From contig NC_003070.9 in assembly GCF_000001735.4 (NCBI RefSeq), positions 4,278,001-4,342,000 on the forward strand: a DNA stretch of 64,000 bases, read 5' to 3'. Origin of the DNA: Arabidopsis thaliana. Lineage: Eukaryota; Streptophyta; Magnoliopsida; Brassicales; Brassicaceae. Positions 46,419 through 56,674 of this stretch are shown one piece after another; position 1 is the stretch's first letter, and each line of letters begins with the position of its first letter. Both the position numbers and the translations under genes were made by a program. Below the pieces are notes generated by a model. The model made no database searches. It saw nothing but the letters and a program-made list of their open reading frames with translations, and was not told the DNA's origin.

Positions 46419-48227
46419 TTACGAAAGCATATCTAGAAAGCTTTTGTCCAATTCACCACTCAATAACATATCGATAACCATCTTAATACTGGAAGCATCT
46501 GCTGAGAACCCACAACTCTTCATTTCTTCAATAAGTTTAGCTGATGCAGTTAAGTCACCATCTCGGAGATGTGCCCGGATTAGTGTGTTGTATGTACAAT
46601 CATTTGGCGCATTCCCATCTTCCTCCATTTTTCTAAGCAAGATGTTTGCTTCAGACAGTGACCCTTTCTTACATAATCCTGAAATCATCACGGTGTATGT
46701 CATAACATTAGGCTTCACTCCTTTACAAGGTAGGCTACAGAATAAATTCCAGGCATCTTCCACTTTTCCACCCTTGCACATCCCCTCGATGATGGTTGTA
46801 TACATAACAATACCAAGATCCATCTTACTCTTTTGTAAATCCTCAAAAATTTCCAATGCCTTTTCAAGCTTCCCATTGTCACACAAGCCATCAAGCAAAA
46901 TACCATACGTCATAACATCAGGAAGAACACCGTGTGAAACCATTTCTTGGAAAAGTTCCTCTGCGAGCTTTATTTTCCCGGATTGACAAAACCCTTGGAC
47001 AAGAATGCTATAAGTAACTGCATTGGCAACCAAGCCTCTCTTAGAAATATTGCGGAAGACCTTCATACCATCGTCAACTCTTTTCACCATACAATATCCT
47101 TTGATGAGACTTGTAAAAGTCACGATATCAGGACTGCACTTATTCCTAACCATAAGATCCAACATATTGTTGGCCTCACTAAGACGGTTCTGCATACAAT
47201 ACCCATCCATCAAGGTATTATAAGTAATAATATTAGGTGATATACCTCTTGTGATCATCTCTTTGTACAATTCATTAGCCTCCTGAAGCTTCCCTTCTTT
47301 GACAAAAACATCAAGTAATACATTGAAAGTGATGACATTAGGGACGATTTCCCTACTCACCATATCCTTCAACAACAGTGCCCCATCATTCCATTTACCG
47401 GCTTTACAAAGACCTCTCACAAGAGAATTATACGTAACAACACTAGATTTAATCCCTTTCGTCTCCATTTCCTTGAAAAGGCTAATTGCAGCGTCTATGC
47501 AACCATCTCTACAAAGACTATCAATGATTGTACTGTAAGTAAACACATCAGCCTTAACATTTCTTTCTTCCATCTTTCTGAGCAAATCCAAGGCCAAAGA
47601 AGTATCTCCTGATCTACATATCCCATTTACAATCGAATTATAAGTAACCACATCAGGTTGACATCCGTTTTCCACCATCCTATCGACTAAAACCACAGCT
47701 TCAGACACTTTACCCTCAAGAAAGAGTCCTTTGATCAGAGTGTTAAACGTGGTTGTGTCAGGCTCATACCCAAGCTTCATTACTTTTCCCAAAACAGAAT
47801 AAGCAAAACAAGTTTTACAACACCGGCAAAAGCAGTTGATCATGATATTCAAAGTGTAGATGTTATGAGCAATCCCATTCAATTCCAGTTGCTTGCAGAA
47901 ATCTAACACGAGATTGAACTGTTTTGTTCTGGCAATGGCACTAAAGAATCTACTGAAATCAACAAGACTAGGAAGAGGACGAGACCTAATCATTTCTTGG
48001 AACAGAGCAATAGCATCATCTTTCTTAATATCAACAATACCACTTCTCAATCTCTCTCTGAAACAGACATTCCCATTGCTAATACTTGAAAAGTCTCGTT
48101 CGCAGCTAGAAAAGAAACTCGAAATGGTACAGAGCAAATCAGTTCTAAGACTACCTGTCTTCAAGAGATGAGGCTGAATCAATCTCAAAGCCTTCATATT
48201 TGTAGTAATCGATCTCTTTATCATCAT
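46419..48227 (-). CDS. RPF1: Rf-like PPR protein RNA PROCESSING FACTOR 1
   Basis: A single-exon frame. From ATG 48227 it encodes 602 residues; the same frame stays open to an ATG at 48314 (631 residues). I prefer 48227 because the residues after it (MIKRSITTNMKALRLIQPHLLKTGSLRT) look like a mitochondrial presequence. About 15 P-class PPR repeats follow, for example PDVVTYNSIVNGICRSGDT and PNVITFNVLLDVFVKEGKL. Published work shows that AT1G12700 (RPF1) is needed for 5'-end maturation of mitochondrial nad4 mRNA. My assignment rests on the locus and family. It is a close paralogue of the PPR gene at 16883-18748. Confidence 0.88.
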   Translation of the reverse strand: MMIKRSITTNMKALRLIQPHLLKTGSLRTDLLCTISSFFSSCERDFSSISNGNVCFRERLRSGIVDIKKDDAIALFQEMIRSRPLPSLVDFSRFFSAIARTKQFNLVLDFCKQLELNGIAHNIYTLNIMINCFCRCCKTCFAYSVLGKVMKLGYEPDTTTFNTLIKGLFLEGKVSEAVVLVDRMVENGCQPDVVTYNSIVNGICRSGDTSLALDLLRKMEERNVKADVFTYSTIIDSLCRDGCIDAAISLFKEMETKGIKSSVVTYNSLVRGLCKAGKWNDGALLLKDMVSREIVPNVITFNVLLDVFVKEGKLQEANELYKEMITRGISPNIITYNTLMDGYCMQNRLSEANNMLDLMVRNKCSPDIVTFTSLIKGYCMVKRVDDGMKVFRNISKRGLVANAVTYSILVQGFCQSGKIKLAEELFQEMVSHGVLPDVMTYGILLDGLCDNGKLEKALEIFEDLQKSKMDLGIVMYTTIIEGMCKGGKVEDAWNLFCSLPCKGVKPNVMTYTVMISGLCKKGSLSEANILLRKMEEDGNAPNDCTYNTLIRAHLRDGDLTASAKLIEEMKSCGFSADASSIKMVIDMLLSGELDKSFLDMLS

Positions 48228-48979
48228 TATTTCTTCAGCTGAGTTGTTTGTTTTTGCTCTGTAACCTACAAACATCCATGGAGACGGAAGAGCTTTGGGA
48301 GAAAAAAAAGACAACCCGGTTCAATCATCCTTTATCTATAAACCGGTTTACTTTTATTCGTTTTAAATCAAATTCCGGAATCGCTCTGATCTATTACTCT
48401 GTGAAACTATACTTCCCCACCAAATGAATGTTAGAGCATCTCCATCAGTAGTATTGGTTTCTTAAAAACTAAAAAATATAAAATAATAATAAAATAGGAG
48501 AGAGGAGTGAAAAAAGTTTCTCTGCAAATAAACTATGAGATACTCCTCGTGTCACATGTCATATTTTAATAGGTTAAATTATTATTTTCGGAATAATTAT
48601 TTAAATAAATAATAATATTATATGATAATAATTAAAAAACAATATTTTGAGATACTCCACCCAATTCTACCGATGAAGATGGGCTTAGACCATAACATGT
48701 ATCCAAAGATATAAATGTAAATAAAGTAGACACTTAAATGGATCTGAAGTTAAACTTTGTAACGATTAATCATTCTTAACGTAACTAATAACAAGTTATA
48801 ACAGATGGTTTAGTTTCATAACCACAACATATTATTACAGTTTGCCTCAAAACTCAATGAAGTTACAAAACAAAAGCTCTCTAAATAGAAGCTCTAACTA
48901 CATCTATAGAAGGGGCTAAAGACCTGCATAACAAAAAACCCTGCTTTAACCTCTCACTAAACCGGATCCGGTTGAAACA
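48228..48979. other. RPF1 upstream region with MITE
   Basis: This gap holds the RPF1 leader (with upstream in-frame ATG 48314), a 251-bp Harbinger-like MITE at 48434-48684, and the 3' untranslated end of PP2-A12. No other gene is seen. Confidence 0.5.
48434..48684. mobile_element. PIF/Harbinger-type MITE
   Basis: The left end GAGCATCTCCATCAGTAG matches the reverse of the right end (GCCCATCTTCATCGGTAG) over about 25 bp. TTA flanks both sides (48431-48433 and 48685-48687), the target size of PIF/Harbinger elements. The 251-bp interior is AT-rich and non-coding. It sits about 200 bp upstream of the RPF1 start. Confidence 0.75.
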
Positions 48980-50324
48980 TTAAAACCGCTTCAACTGGTC
49001 TTTACACGAGCTCGGGTACACGACTACAGAGTCTAGAGATAACCCGCCTTTGGTATGTGTACAATCGATCTGAGTCATCGAAAACTTAATCTTTGTCGAT
49101 GACCTATTCGATTCCCGGACAACAACGTCTCCGGCGTGGTAATGAATCCAGTTTCCCCGCTCAGTTAACATACATTGAGATGAGGAATATTGACCATCTT
49201 CAGTCCAGAGTTGAAATCGAACCGGTTTAATGTCCCAACCATGGACTTGTTCTGTGTTACAGACCCGTCGACCAAACCACTTGCCCGACCGGCCTAATTG
49301 AAGCCTGAAGAAAATGCTGTAGGTTCCAACCGGGAATGGGAAATCGATTTCACCATCAACTTCAAACCACCAGATTTGTTGGAGATAAGCTACAGAAGAA
49401 AACCTGCAAGCACCAATGAATGTTAGACCATAACATGTATCCAAACTCTGATAAGAACATGACAGATATCTAATTGTACAAAGGAGTCTAACACATGGTA
49501 ATAAACTCAGATCACCGAAAAGCTCAAACCTGAAACCACATGATCAAAACACAATTTCAGGTTTACAAAAGCACACTTTTGAAGAGCTTGTGTTAGACAA
49601 TCCAACAAACACACAAGTTAACGTACAAATGAAGCATACTTTTGCAAGAACTGAGTTAGTGTTAAGCAATCAAATCAAGCAAGTACATGCCACAGATGAT
49701 TCCCATTAGATAATTATAATCTAAAGACACAAAAACTCACCGAGATTCATCAGTGGGGATATGACTCCAATATCTACGATCATCAATGCCTGTAATGGAT
49801 AATCCTTTGGCTGAAATGGATAGACAAACACCACTGGTTCGTTTATCTATCCATACCTTCTGCACAATCAAAACTCGTCTATGATGATTCTTGATTGAAA
49901 AAGTTTCCAATTTAAGAAAAAAATCTTAACTTTTACATATAAACCTGGAAAAAGAAGAAACAGAGAGAGAGAGAGTGTGTGAAGAGCGAACCTTGGTGGC
50001 ATCATCGAATGAGTTAATCCTGGAGAGAAAAGCATAAAGGTGTCTTTTTTGCAAATTTTCAGGGAAGCCACCAAGGATTTTCTCGAGAACATCTCTGTAA
50101 TTCTGAGGAAGTTTCGATTCCCAAACACAATCAGCCCAAGAAGCGCCGCGAAATGCTCTATTGAGCTTTGAGAATCTACAGATCTCAACAGGATCCAAAT
50201 TCTCAACAATTATAGCCACACACGCCTCTGGTAAATCTCCTAAACCAGGCTTCAAGATATTCCGATCCCCAAAACAAGATGAAGAAGACAAATCATTGTG
50301 AAGATCAGAGTGAGCCACACCCAT
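48980..50324 (-). CDS. PP2-A12: F-box protein PP2-A12 (phloem protein 2-like)
   Basis: Three exons at 50324-49992, 49859-49741 and 49403-48980 give 291 codons. Residues about 28-75 form an F-box ([19 protein letters not shown], then [21 protein letters not shown]), which should bind ASK/Skp1 in an SCF ubiquitin ligase. The rest is a PP2 lectin-like domain ([50 protein letters not shown]). Plant proteins with this pairing may recognise glycans on substrates, but the target is not known. It is convergent with nothing nearby; RPF1 lies downstream on the same strand. Corresponds to AT1G12710. Confidence 0.95.
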
Positions 50325-51225
50325 CTAAACCTTAAAACCTCTTTTCACGAGATAGAAAAATCTCAAGAGGTTTTTAAGAAAATGGGTGATCTAGATAGAT
50401 CTTCAAGAAAAAGTTATGAAATTTCGAGACTTTTCGTCTTTGAGGTTTCTTCGCTCGCGAAGAAATCAAAATTGTTTGCTCAAAGAACAGAGCAATAAAG
50501 AAGGGGTTTTTGGTGGTGGTGACTGGTGACAGACAATATTAGACGGTGACGCAAAAAGGCATGTGGATCGTCTATTAAATACTATATTTCTACATTTTCT
50601 GTTAATTTTGAAGTTTGTAATAACCATCATCATAATAAATTCAAAGCTGTTGGATTGGATGTTTTTTTTGTCCGTTTTCCTTTTTTTTTCTATCCGTATA
50701 ATCAAATTCATGAGTTGTAACTTGTAAGAACCATATTACGAAAACAATTATAATATCCAAATCATTAGCCATTTGAGATTTCAGTTATAATTTTCTGTTA
50801 CACCTAATCCAAAATGTCAACGAGAAAATCTGTTTATTTGTATGAACATGTAGATTGCATTCTCATTTTAATAACGTTTTCCCCATATTTACACGATCAT
50901 TGTGGATTTGTATTTGTAATATACTAATAGTATAAGTTTTTTGGTGTATTAGTATTATATTATGTTGTATGGTTCATAATTGAATTCTCTGGAAATCTTA
51001 GACAGCTACTTAAATTATTGTATTATTGTTATCTATACGATACACCTAGTGATATTGTTAAATTTGAATAGAAATTATAACATTGTGGCGATAGCTAATA
51101 CTAAACTACAAAGTAACTTTTATCAACATTTGAATAGTAGTACCGTATATAATTATATATGCTTCAAGAGATCCGAACAAAGTATATATTTGTAATCTAA
51201 TCAGTTTTCAGTTCTCATCTATCTA

Positions 51226-51280
<55 letters not shown>

Positions 51281-51885
51281 TTCGACCATACCATTGCCAT
51301 CGTATGTATGATAACTTAAAATTTTGGTATCTTCATCTTGCAAAATTGATGATATTCACGTTCCAAGTTGATAAACAATTGTTGAATCTTGTGACGCAAA
51401 CAAAATAAAGAAATGTCCATTATGCTTCTCAGATATTTTGCAGATATTTTGACGAAAAAAAGAAAGAAAGATTATCCACTCATGCATATAACGAATACGA
51501 AAATATCCAACATCATTTCATAGCTGTCCTCTTCTTGTTAGATAAGAACCTTAATATTTGTTTCCTCCTATCAGATTAATGTCAGGAAAAATATAACATT
51601 TGTTTTTTACGTGGGTAGAGGACGACGCATAACACAACCATACATATGATAAAACGAAAAAAGAAATATATTAATAAAATTGGTGGTAGTTCGATCAAAT
51701 ATATAGTAGATGTAGATGATATATCTCAAGACTTGTGTTTATATTACTTTTAGGAAAATGAATTTCTTAGGTAGCTAACGAATTCTCAATCTCAAATAAA
51801 TATATTAGCCACTAGATAAACAGCCATAAATTAATATACCTACAATTTCTAAATAGACTAATTTGATACAAATTAACGAATCATA
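50325..51885. other. Intergenic gap before the MULE
   Basis: A 1.6-kb AT-rich gap without a gene. It contains the PP2-A12 promoter and a dinucleotide microsatellite at 51216-51278. Confidence 0.5.
51216..51278. repeat. (ATCT)n-(AT)n microsatellite
   Basis: Three to four ATCT units pass into an uninterrupted run of about 25 AT units ending at 51278. Such long pure AT runs are normally length-polymorphic between accessions. Confidence 0.95.
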
Positions 51886-53639
51886 TTCATATTTAGGAAA
51901 AAATGTAGTTAAATCCCCCAACTTTCAAAAAATGGCCAATCAATACGTCAACTTAGATGGAAGCCATTTAAAACATCAACTTACAGTTGACTAACAAATA
52001 AAACATGAACTTTGCGTTGACGAGGCCACATTATACGCGTCGTTAAGTCGATTAACAGACCCAATAAACGACGTTTTCTCCCGTTAGTATCTCTCTGTTA
52101 GTCAAGAAACGGTGACGTTTAGAGGTTAATAGAAACCCAATTAGGGCTTTGTCGAGAAGAAATTCCCAAATCAAATCAAATTCATTCTTCCCCAAATTGC
52201 TTTTGTTCTTCCCCAAATCAAAAACCCTAAATTATCGACGAGTGTTAGTGGATGCCATTAGTTAGACTCAACGGCATCATATCGACGATTGGGTCACCAA
52301 TGGAAGACGACGAGTTAGAGAGTTCTGTACCTGTAGTTGCTCCACCGGCGGAAGTCATTTCAGAGTCAGGTGGAGGAGATGGAGGAGTAGAGGCAGCTGC
52401 TGTTGATAACAGAAGAGTTTCTGGACGTCGTCGGACAGGAAGTAGAGTCAGAGTCGTAGAAGATGATGAGCCTGAAATTGATCCCGAGCTTGAAATTGAT
52501 CCCGAACCGGATTTGGAAGATGATTGCGCCGTGTATGGTGATGACGATTGTGATGTTGTTGATGATGCAGTAGCTGGTGAAGGCAACGAAGATAACGTTG
52601 TTGAAGAAGATGCTAACCTCAACATTGCAGATGATTTTCCCGAGGCTTATAGAGCAGATGAAGAAGCTGGTTCTGATTCCGACACCGGAGATGATATCTG
52701 GGATGACGAAAAGATCCCAGACCCTTTGTCATCTGACGACGAAGATGAGGTTGTTAGAGTCGGAGAAGAGGCAGTTTGTGGAGATGAAGACGATCCAGAG
52801 GTTTTGCTAGCTATAGAGAAAACTTTCAACTCTCCGGATGACTTCAAGCGTGCAGTATTGATGTACTCTTTGAAGACAAGGTATAACATCAATTTCTATA
52901 GGTCTGAATCATTAATGGTTGCTGCTAAGTGTTGCTATGTAAATGAGCTAGGTGTTAATTGTCCGTGGAGAGTCTTATGTTCATATGAGAAGAAGAAGCA
53001 TAAGATGCAAATAAGAATTTACTTCAACGAGCATATATGTGTGAGGTCCGGTTATACAAAAATGTTGAAGCGGTCTACCATTGCAGCTTTGTTTGAGGAA
53101 AGGCTGAGAGTTAATCCAAAGATGACAAAATATGAGATGGTTGCTGAGATAAAGAGAGAGTACAAATTGGAAGTAACTCCAGATCAGTGTGCTAAGGCGA
53201 AAACCAAAGTTCTAAAGGCAAGAAATGCTAGTCATGATACCCATTTTTCAAGGATATGGGACTATCAAGCAGAGGTATTAAATCGGAACCCAAACAGTGA
53301 CTTTGACATCGAGACAACTGCGAGAACGTTTATTGGAAGCAAGCAGAGGTTTTTTCGCTTGTATATATGTTTTAATTCTCAAAAGGTTTCATGGAAACAA
53401 CATTGTAGACCAGTCATAGGCATAGATGGAGCGTTTTTGAAATGGGACATAAAAGGTCATCTTCTTGCTGCAGTTGGAAGAGATGGTGATAATAGGATTG
53501 TTCCTCTAGCTTGGGCAGTGGTAGAAATAGAAAACGATGATAACTGGGACTGGTTTTTGAAGAAACTGTCTGAAAGTTTAGGGCTTTGTGAAATGGTGAA
53601 TCTAGCTTTAATTTCAGATAAGCAATCGGTAAGCAATCA

Positions 53640-53830
53640 AGCTTTAGTTTAAGCTTTATTCGTGTTTATGCTTCAGTTTGTATTCTTTGTTTAGTTTCAG
53701 CTTTTATTCATGCTTTAGTTTCAGCTTTATTCATGCTTTAGTTTCAGCTTTATTCATGCTTTGTTTAGTTTCAGCTTTTATTCATGGATCACTTTCAGCT
53801 TTTATTCTTGGTTTAGTTTCAGCTTTTAAT
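53640..53830 (+). repeat. Tandem minisatellite in transposase intron 1
   Basis: Units of about 20-26 bp built on TTTAGTTTCAGCTTTATTCATGC recur seven or eight times with small changes and fill nearly the whole 231-bp intron. Confidence 0.8.
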
Positions 53831-54840
53831 GATGGATTCATATTTCTGTGATTTTTCAGGGTCTTGTCAAAGCAATCCATAATGTACTGCCACAAGCGGA
53901 GCATCGCCAATGTTCTAAGCACATAATGGATAATTGGAAGAGGGACAGCCATGATATGGAGCTACAACGTTTGTTTTGGAAGATATCCCGCAGTTACACC
54001 ATAGAAGAGTTCAACACTCATATGGCGAATCTAAAGAGCTACAATCCTCAGGCTTATGCATCTCTGCAGCTTACTAGTCCTATGACCTGGTCAGAGCCTT
54101 CTTTCGAATAGGTACCTGCTGTAATGACAACCTAAACAATTTGAGTGAGTCTTTTAATAGGACTATTAGACAAGCCAGAAGAAAGCCGTTATTGGATATG
54201 CTAGAAGACATCCGGAGGCAATGCATGGTCAGAACTGCAAAGAGGTTTATCATAGCTGAGAGGTTAAAGTCAAGATTTACTCCGAGAGCTCATGCTGAGA
54301 TTGAAAAAATGATTGCTGGTTCTGCAGGTTGCGAAAGACATTTGGCGAGAAACAATTTGCATGAGATATATGTGAATGATGTTGGATACTTTGTTGATAT
54401 GGATAAAAAGACTTGTGGTTGCAGGAAATGGGAGATGGTTGGAATCCCATGTGTTCATACACCATGTGTGATAATAGGCAGAAAAGAAAAGGTTGAAGAC
54501 TATGTTAGTGACTACTACACAAAGGTAAGATGGAGAGAGACATACAGAGATGGTATTAGGCCTGTCCAAGGAATGCCATTGTGGCCTAGAATGAGTAGGT
54601 TGCCTGTCTTACCGCCACCTTGGAGAAGAGGCAATCCTGGAAGACAAAGTAACTATGCTAGAAAGAAAGGAAGATATGAAACAGCCTCTTCTTCAAACAA
54701 GAACAAGATGTCACGGGCTAATCGAATAATGACATGCTCTAATTGTAAGCAAGAAGGGCACAACAAGAGCTCATGTAAGAATGCTACTGTCCTGTTACCA
54801 CCACCGAGACCAAGAGGTCGACCAAGTCTAAATCAGGTTA

Positions 54841-54925
54841 CACTTCTTTTACGTTTCAGATTCTCAACAAGAGCTTCATTGAATTATGTACGTTTCAGAT
54901 TCTCATCAAGGCTTCATTGAATTAG
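54841..54925 (+). repeat. Duplicated 38-bp unit in transposase intron 2
   Basis: TACGTTTCAGATTCTCA...GCTTCATTGAATTA is present twice in a row. Each copy has a TTTCAG acceptor-like site, and the second ends at the AG used before GAACCACAAGG. Confidence 0.7.
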
Positions 54926-55499
54926 GAACCACAAGGAGCACAATCTTATCAAGAACAAGCAGTTTCAGGTCATGGATCACAAGAACAAGCAGCTTCGGGT
55001 CATGGATCACAAGGACATGGTTCACAAAGACATGGATCACAAGAACAAGCAGCTTCTGGTCATGGATCACAAGGACATGGGTCACAAGGATCAAGAGCTC
55101 ATGGACCGCAGAGACAAAGGGCATCACAAAGACAAAGATCAAGAGCTCATGTTAGATCAGAAGCACAAGCACAATCTCAACCACAAGCGCAAGCCCAAGA
55201 ACAAAGACTTGCTGGGTTAGAATCATGGTTTAATTGTTCATCTCAGCTCTAATTGTAGTATTTCTGTGACATTTGCGTTTTTTTTTGTCAAAAACTTAAG
55301 CTTTGCCTCAGGGTTTTTTGGTTGTTTGAACTTAAGCACTTCTCTTGTTGTTTGCTTCTTGTTAAACTTTGAAGAAGATAACCTATGTTTTTGTTGTTTG
55401 GTTCTTCTTGTATGCAAACACATGATCTAGAAAAACATCACACTCATTTTCATTACGATAGTAAAATACAAACACAAAGACAAAGAACAAAACGTTGCA

Positions 55500-56033
55500 C
55501 TAGTAACCAAGAACAAGCTTTTGTTCTTTGGTATTACCGAACATTATCATACCAACCACAATCACAATGACAATAAAACCAAGACACACCAAGCAACATT
55601 TGATCATCCGTTTCCAATTCTTGATTTCCCTTTCGCTACACATAGCTTCTTCCTTTACTTCTTTTATCATAGTCTTCAACTGCTCAATCTCGATTGCAAC
55701 CTCACATTTGGCCTTCATTATCTCACTGTCAATGCTGGAGATTTTTGGTAAAGCCTCTACAACCTCTTCGTACACGCCATATTCAACCCATTTAAACAAA
55801 TGATCCTGTTTTCAATCGGAAATCAATTACCAACCAAACCAAAAAGACACAAACTCAATTCAACTTACATCTTGTTTCGTTGGACACCGAAAGAATGGCC
55901 TTCCAGGATTCGACTTTGAAGCTGAAGTATAGATGACGACCTCCAAACCACAGTGACACTTCGAAGCTAAGCCACGTCCCCAACAACCTCCGTCTAGAAT
56001 ACTAGGATAAGAATTTCCAGATTTGCAGCTCAT
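55500..56033 (-). CDS. GRF zinc-finger protein with C-terminal membrane segment, inside the MULE
   Basis: Exon 1 (56033-55869, exactly 55 codons) and exon 2 (55805-55500) encode 156 residues. Residues about 17-52 form a GRF-type zinc finger: CWGRGLASKCHCGLEVV, then SNPGRPFFRCP. A coiled-coil stretch follows (KAKCEVAIEIEQLKTMIKEVKEE), and near the C-terminus a hydrophobic helix (CCLVCLGFIVIVIVVGMIMF). This architecture is common among plant GRF proteins of unknown function. The gene starts about 110 bp inside the right TIR and is convergent with the transposase gene, in the position of mudrB in maize MuDR. It is either captured host sequence or a genuine second MULE gene. GRF fingers bind single-stranded nucleic acid in other proteins. 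Confidence 0.8.
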
Positions 56034-56401
56034 TTCTTCAGCTTTTGATGGAGAATTTGGAGAAAAAGCAGAGAATTTGGAGAAGAAGAAGAGAATTAGG
56101 GAATTAGGGATTTAAAGTATTGGATTTGGGGTTTTTTGACAAACAATCGGGTTTCTATTAACCTATAAACGTCACCGTTTCTTGACTAACAGAGAGATAC
56201 TAACGGGAGAAAACGTCGTTTATTGGGTCTGTTAATCGACTTAACGACGCGTATAATGTGGCCTCGTCAACGCAAAGTTCATGTTTTATTTGTTAGTCAA
56301 TTGTAAGTTGATGTTTTAAATAGCTTCCATCTAAATTGACATATTGATTGGCCATTTTTTGAAAGTTGGGGGATTTAACGACATTTTTCCCTTCATATTT
56401 A

Positions 56402-56674
56402 TTAGTTACGGGCCCTAAGCCCGTACCCATTCATAGCCCAACAATCTATTTTAGGATACAGAAATGACAAGTTTCGCTAATTCACACACAAATGATAAGC
56501 TTGGCTAATTCATACACAAACTAATTTAATTAGGCTAAATCATACATTGAACAAAAGTATTCTTCCGATTAGTTTACCAAATATATTATTTGGTTCGTTT
56601 GAAATCTCTTATATCACGGTTTAATAACGCCGTGGTATTCACTGTTACGACTAGCTCGCCGGAGAAGAAGAAGA
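56402..56674 (+). promoter_or_regulatory. Short upstream region of PIG-U
   Basis: Only 273 bp lie between the MULE target duplication and the PIG-U ATG. GGGCCCTAAGCCCG and AGCCCAACA (site-II/GCCCA type elements) near 56410-56440 fit a housekeeping promoter. Confidence 0.45.

Larger units (their letters stand above)
52252..55252 (+). pseudogene. mudrA-type MULE transposase, one frameshift
   Basis: Exon 1 (52252-53628) encodes an acidic N-terminal region of about 170 residues, a MuDR DNA-binding domain (NCPWRVLCSYEKKKHKMQIR) and the start of the DDE catalytic domain (IGIDGAFLKWD, then LISDKQ). After an intron at 53629-53859, the frame continues with GLVKAI and RQCSKHIMDNWK. Near 54093 it is one base out of register (MTWS continues as RAFFRIGTCCNDN in another frame). 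The SWIM zinc finger (CGCRKWEMVGIPCVH) and a CCHC knuckle (CSNCKQEGHNKSSC) follow. A second intron (about 54837-54925) leads to a Gln/Gly/His repeat tail (GHGSQEQAAS units). DDE, SWIM and knuckle are intact as modules, so the copy decayed recently. Confidence 0.85.
51896..56391 (+). mobile_element. TIR-MULE (Mutator-like) transposon, 4.5 kb
   Basis: Terminal inverted repeats of about 247 bp span 51896-52142 and 56145-56391, with about seven mismatches by eye. The 10-mer TTCATATTTA flanks both ends (51886-51895 and 56392-56401), matching the 9-10 bp target duplication of Mutator elements. Inside are a mudrA-type transposase gene on + (52252-55252) and a convergent second gene on - (56033-55500). 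Both start next to a TIR, so each TIR probably supplies a promoter, as in maize MuDR. High TIR identity and an exact target duplication point to a recent insertion. Corresponds to the AT1G12720 area. Confidence 0.92.
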
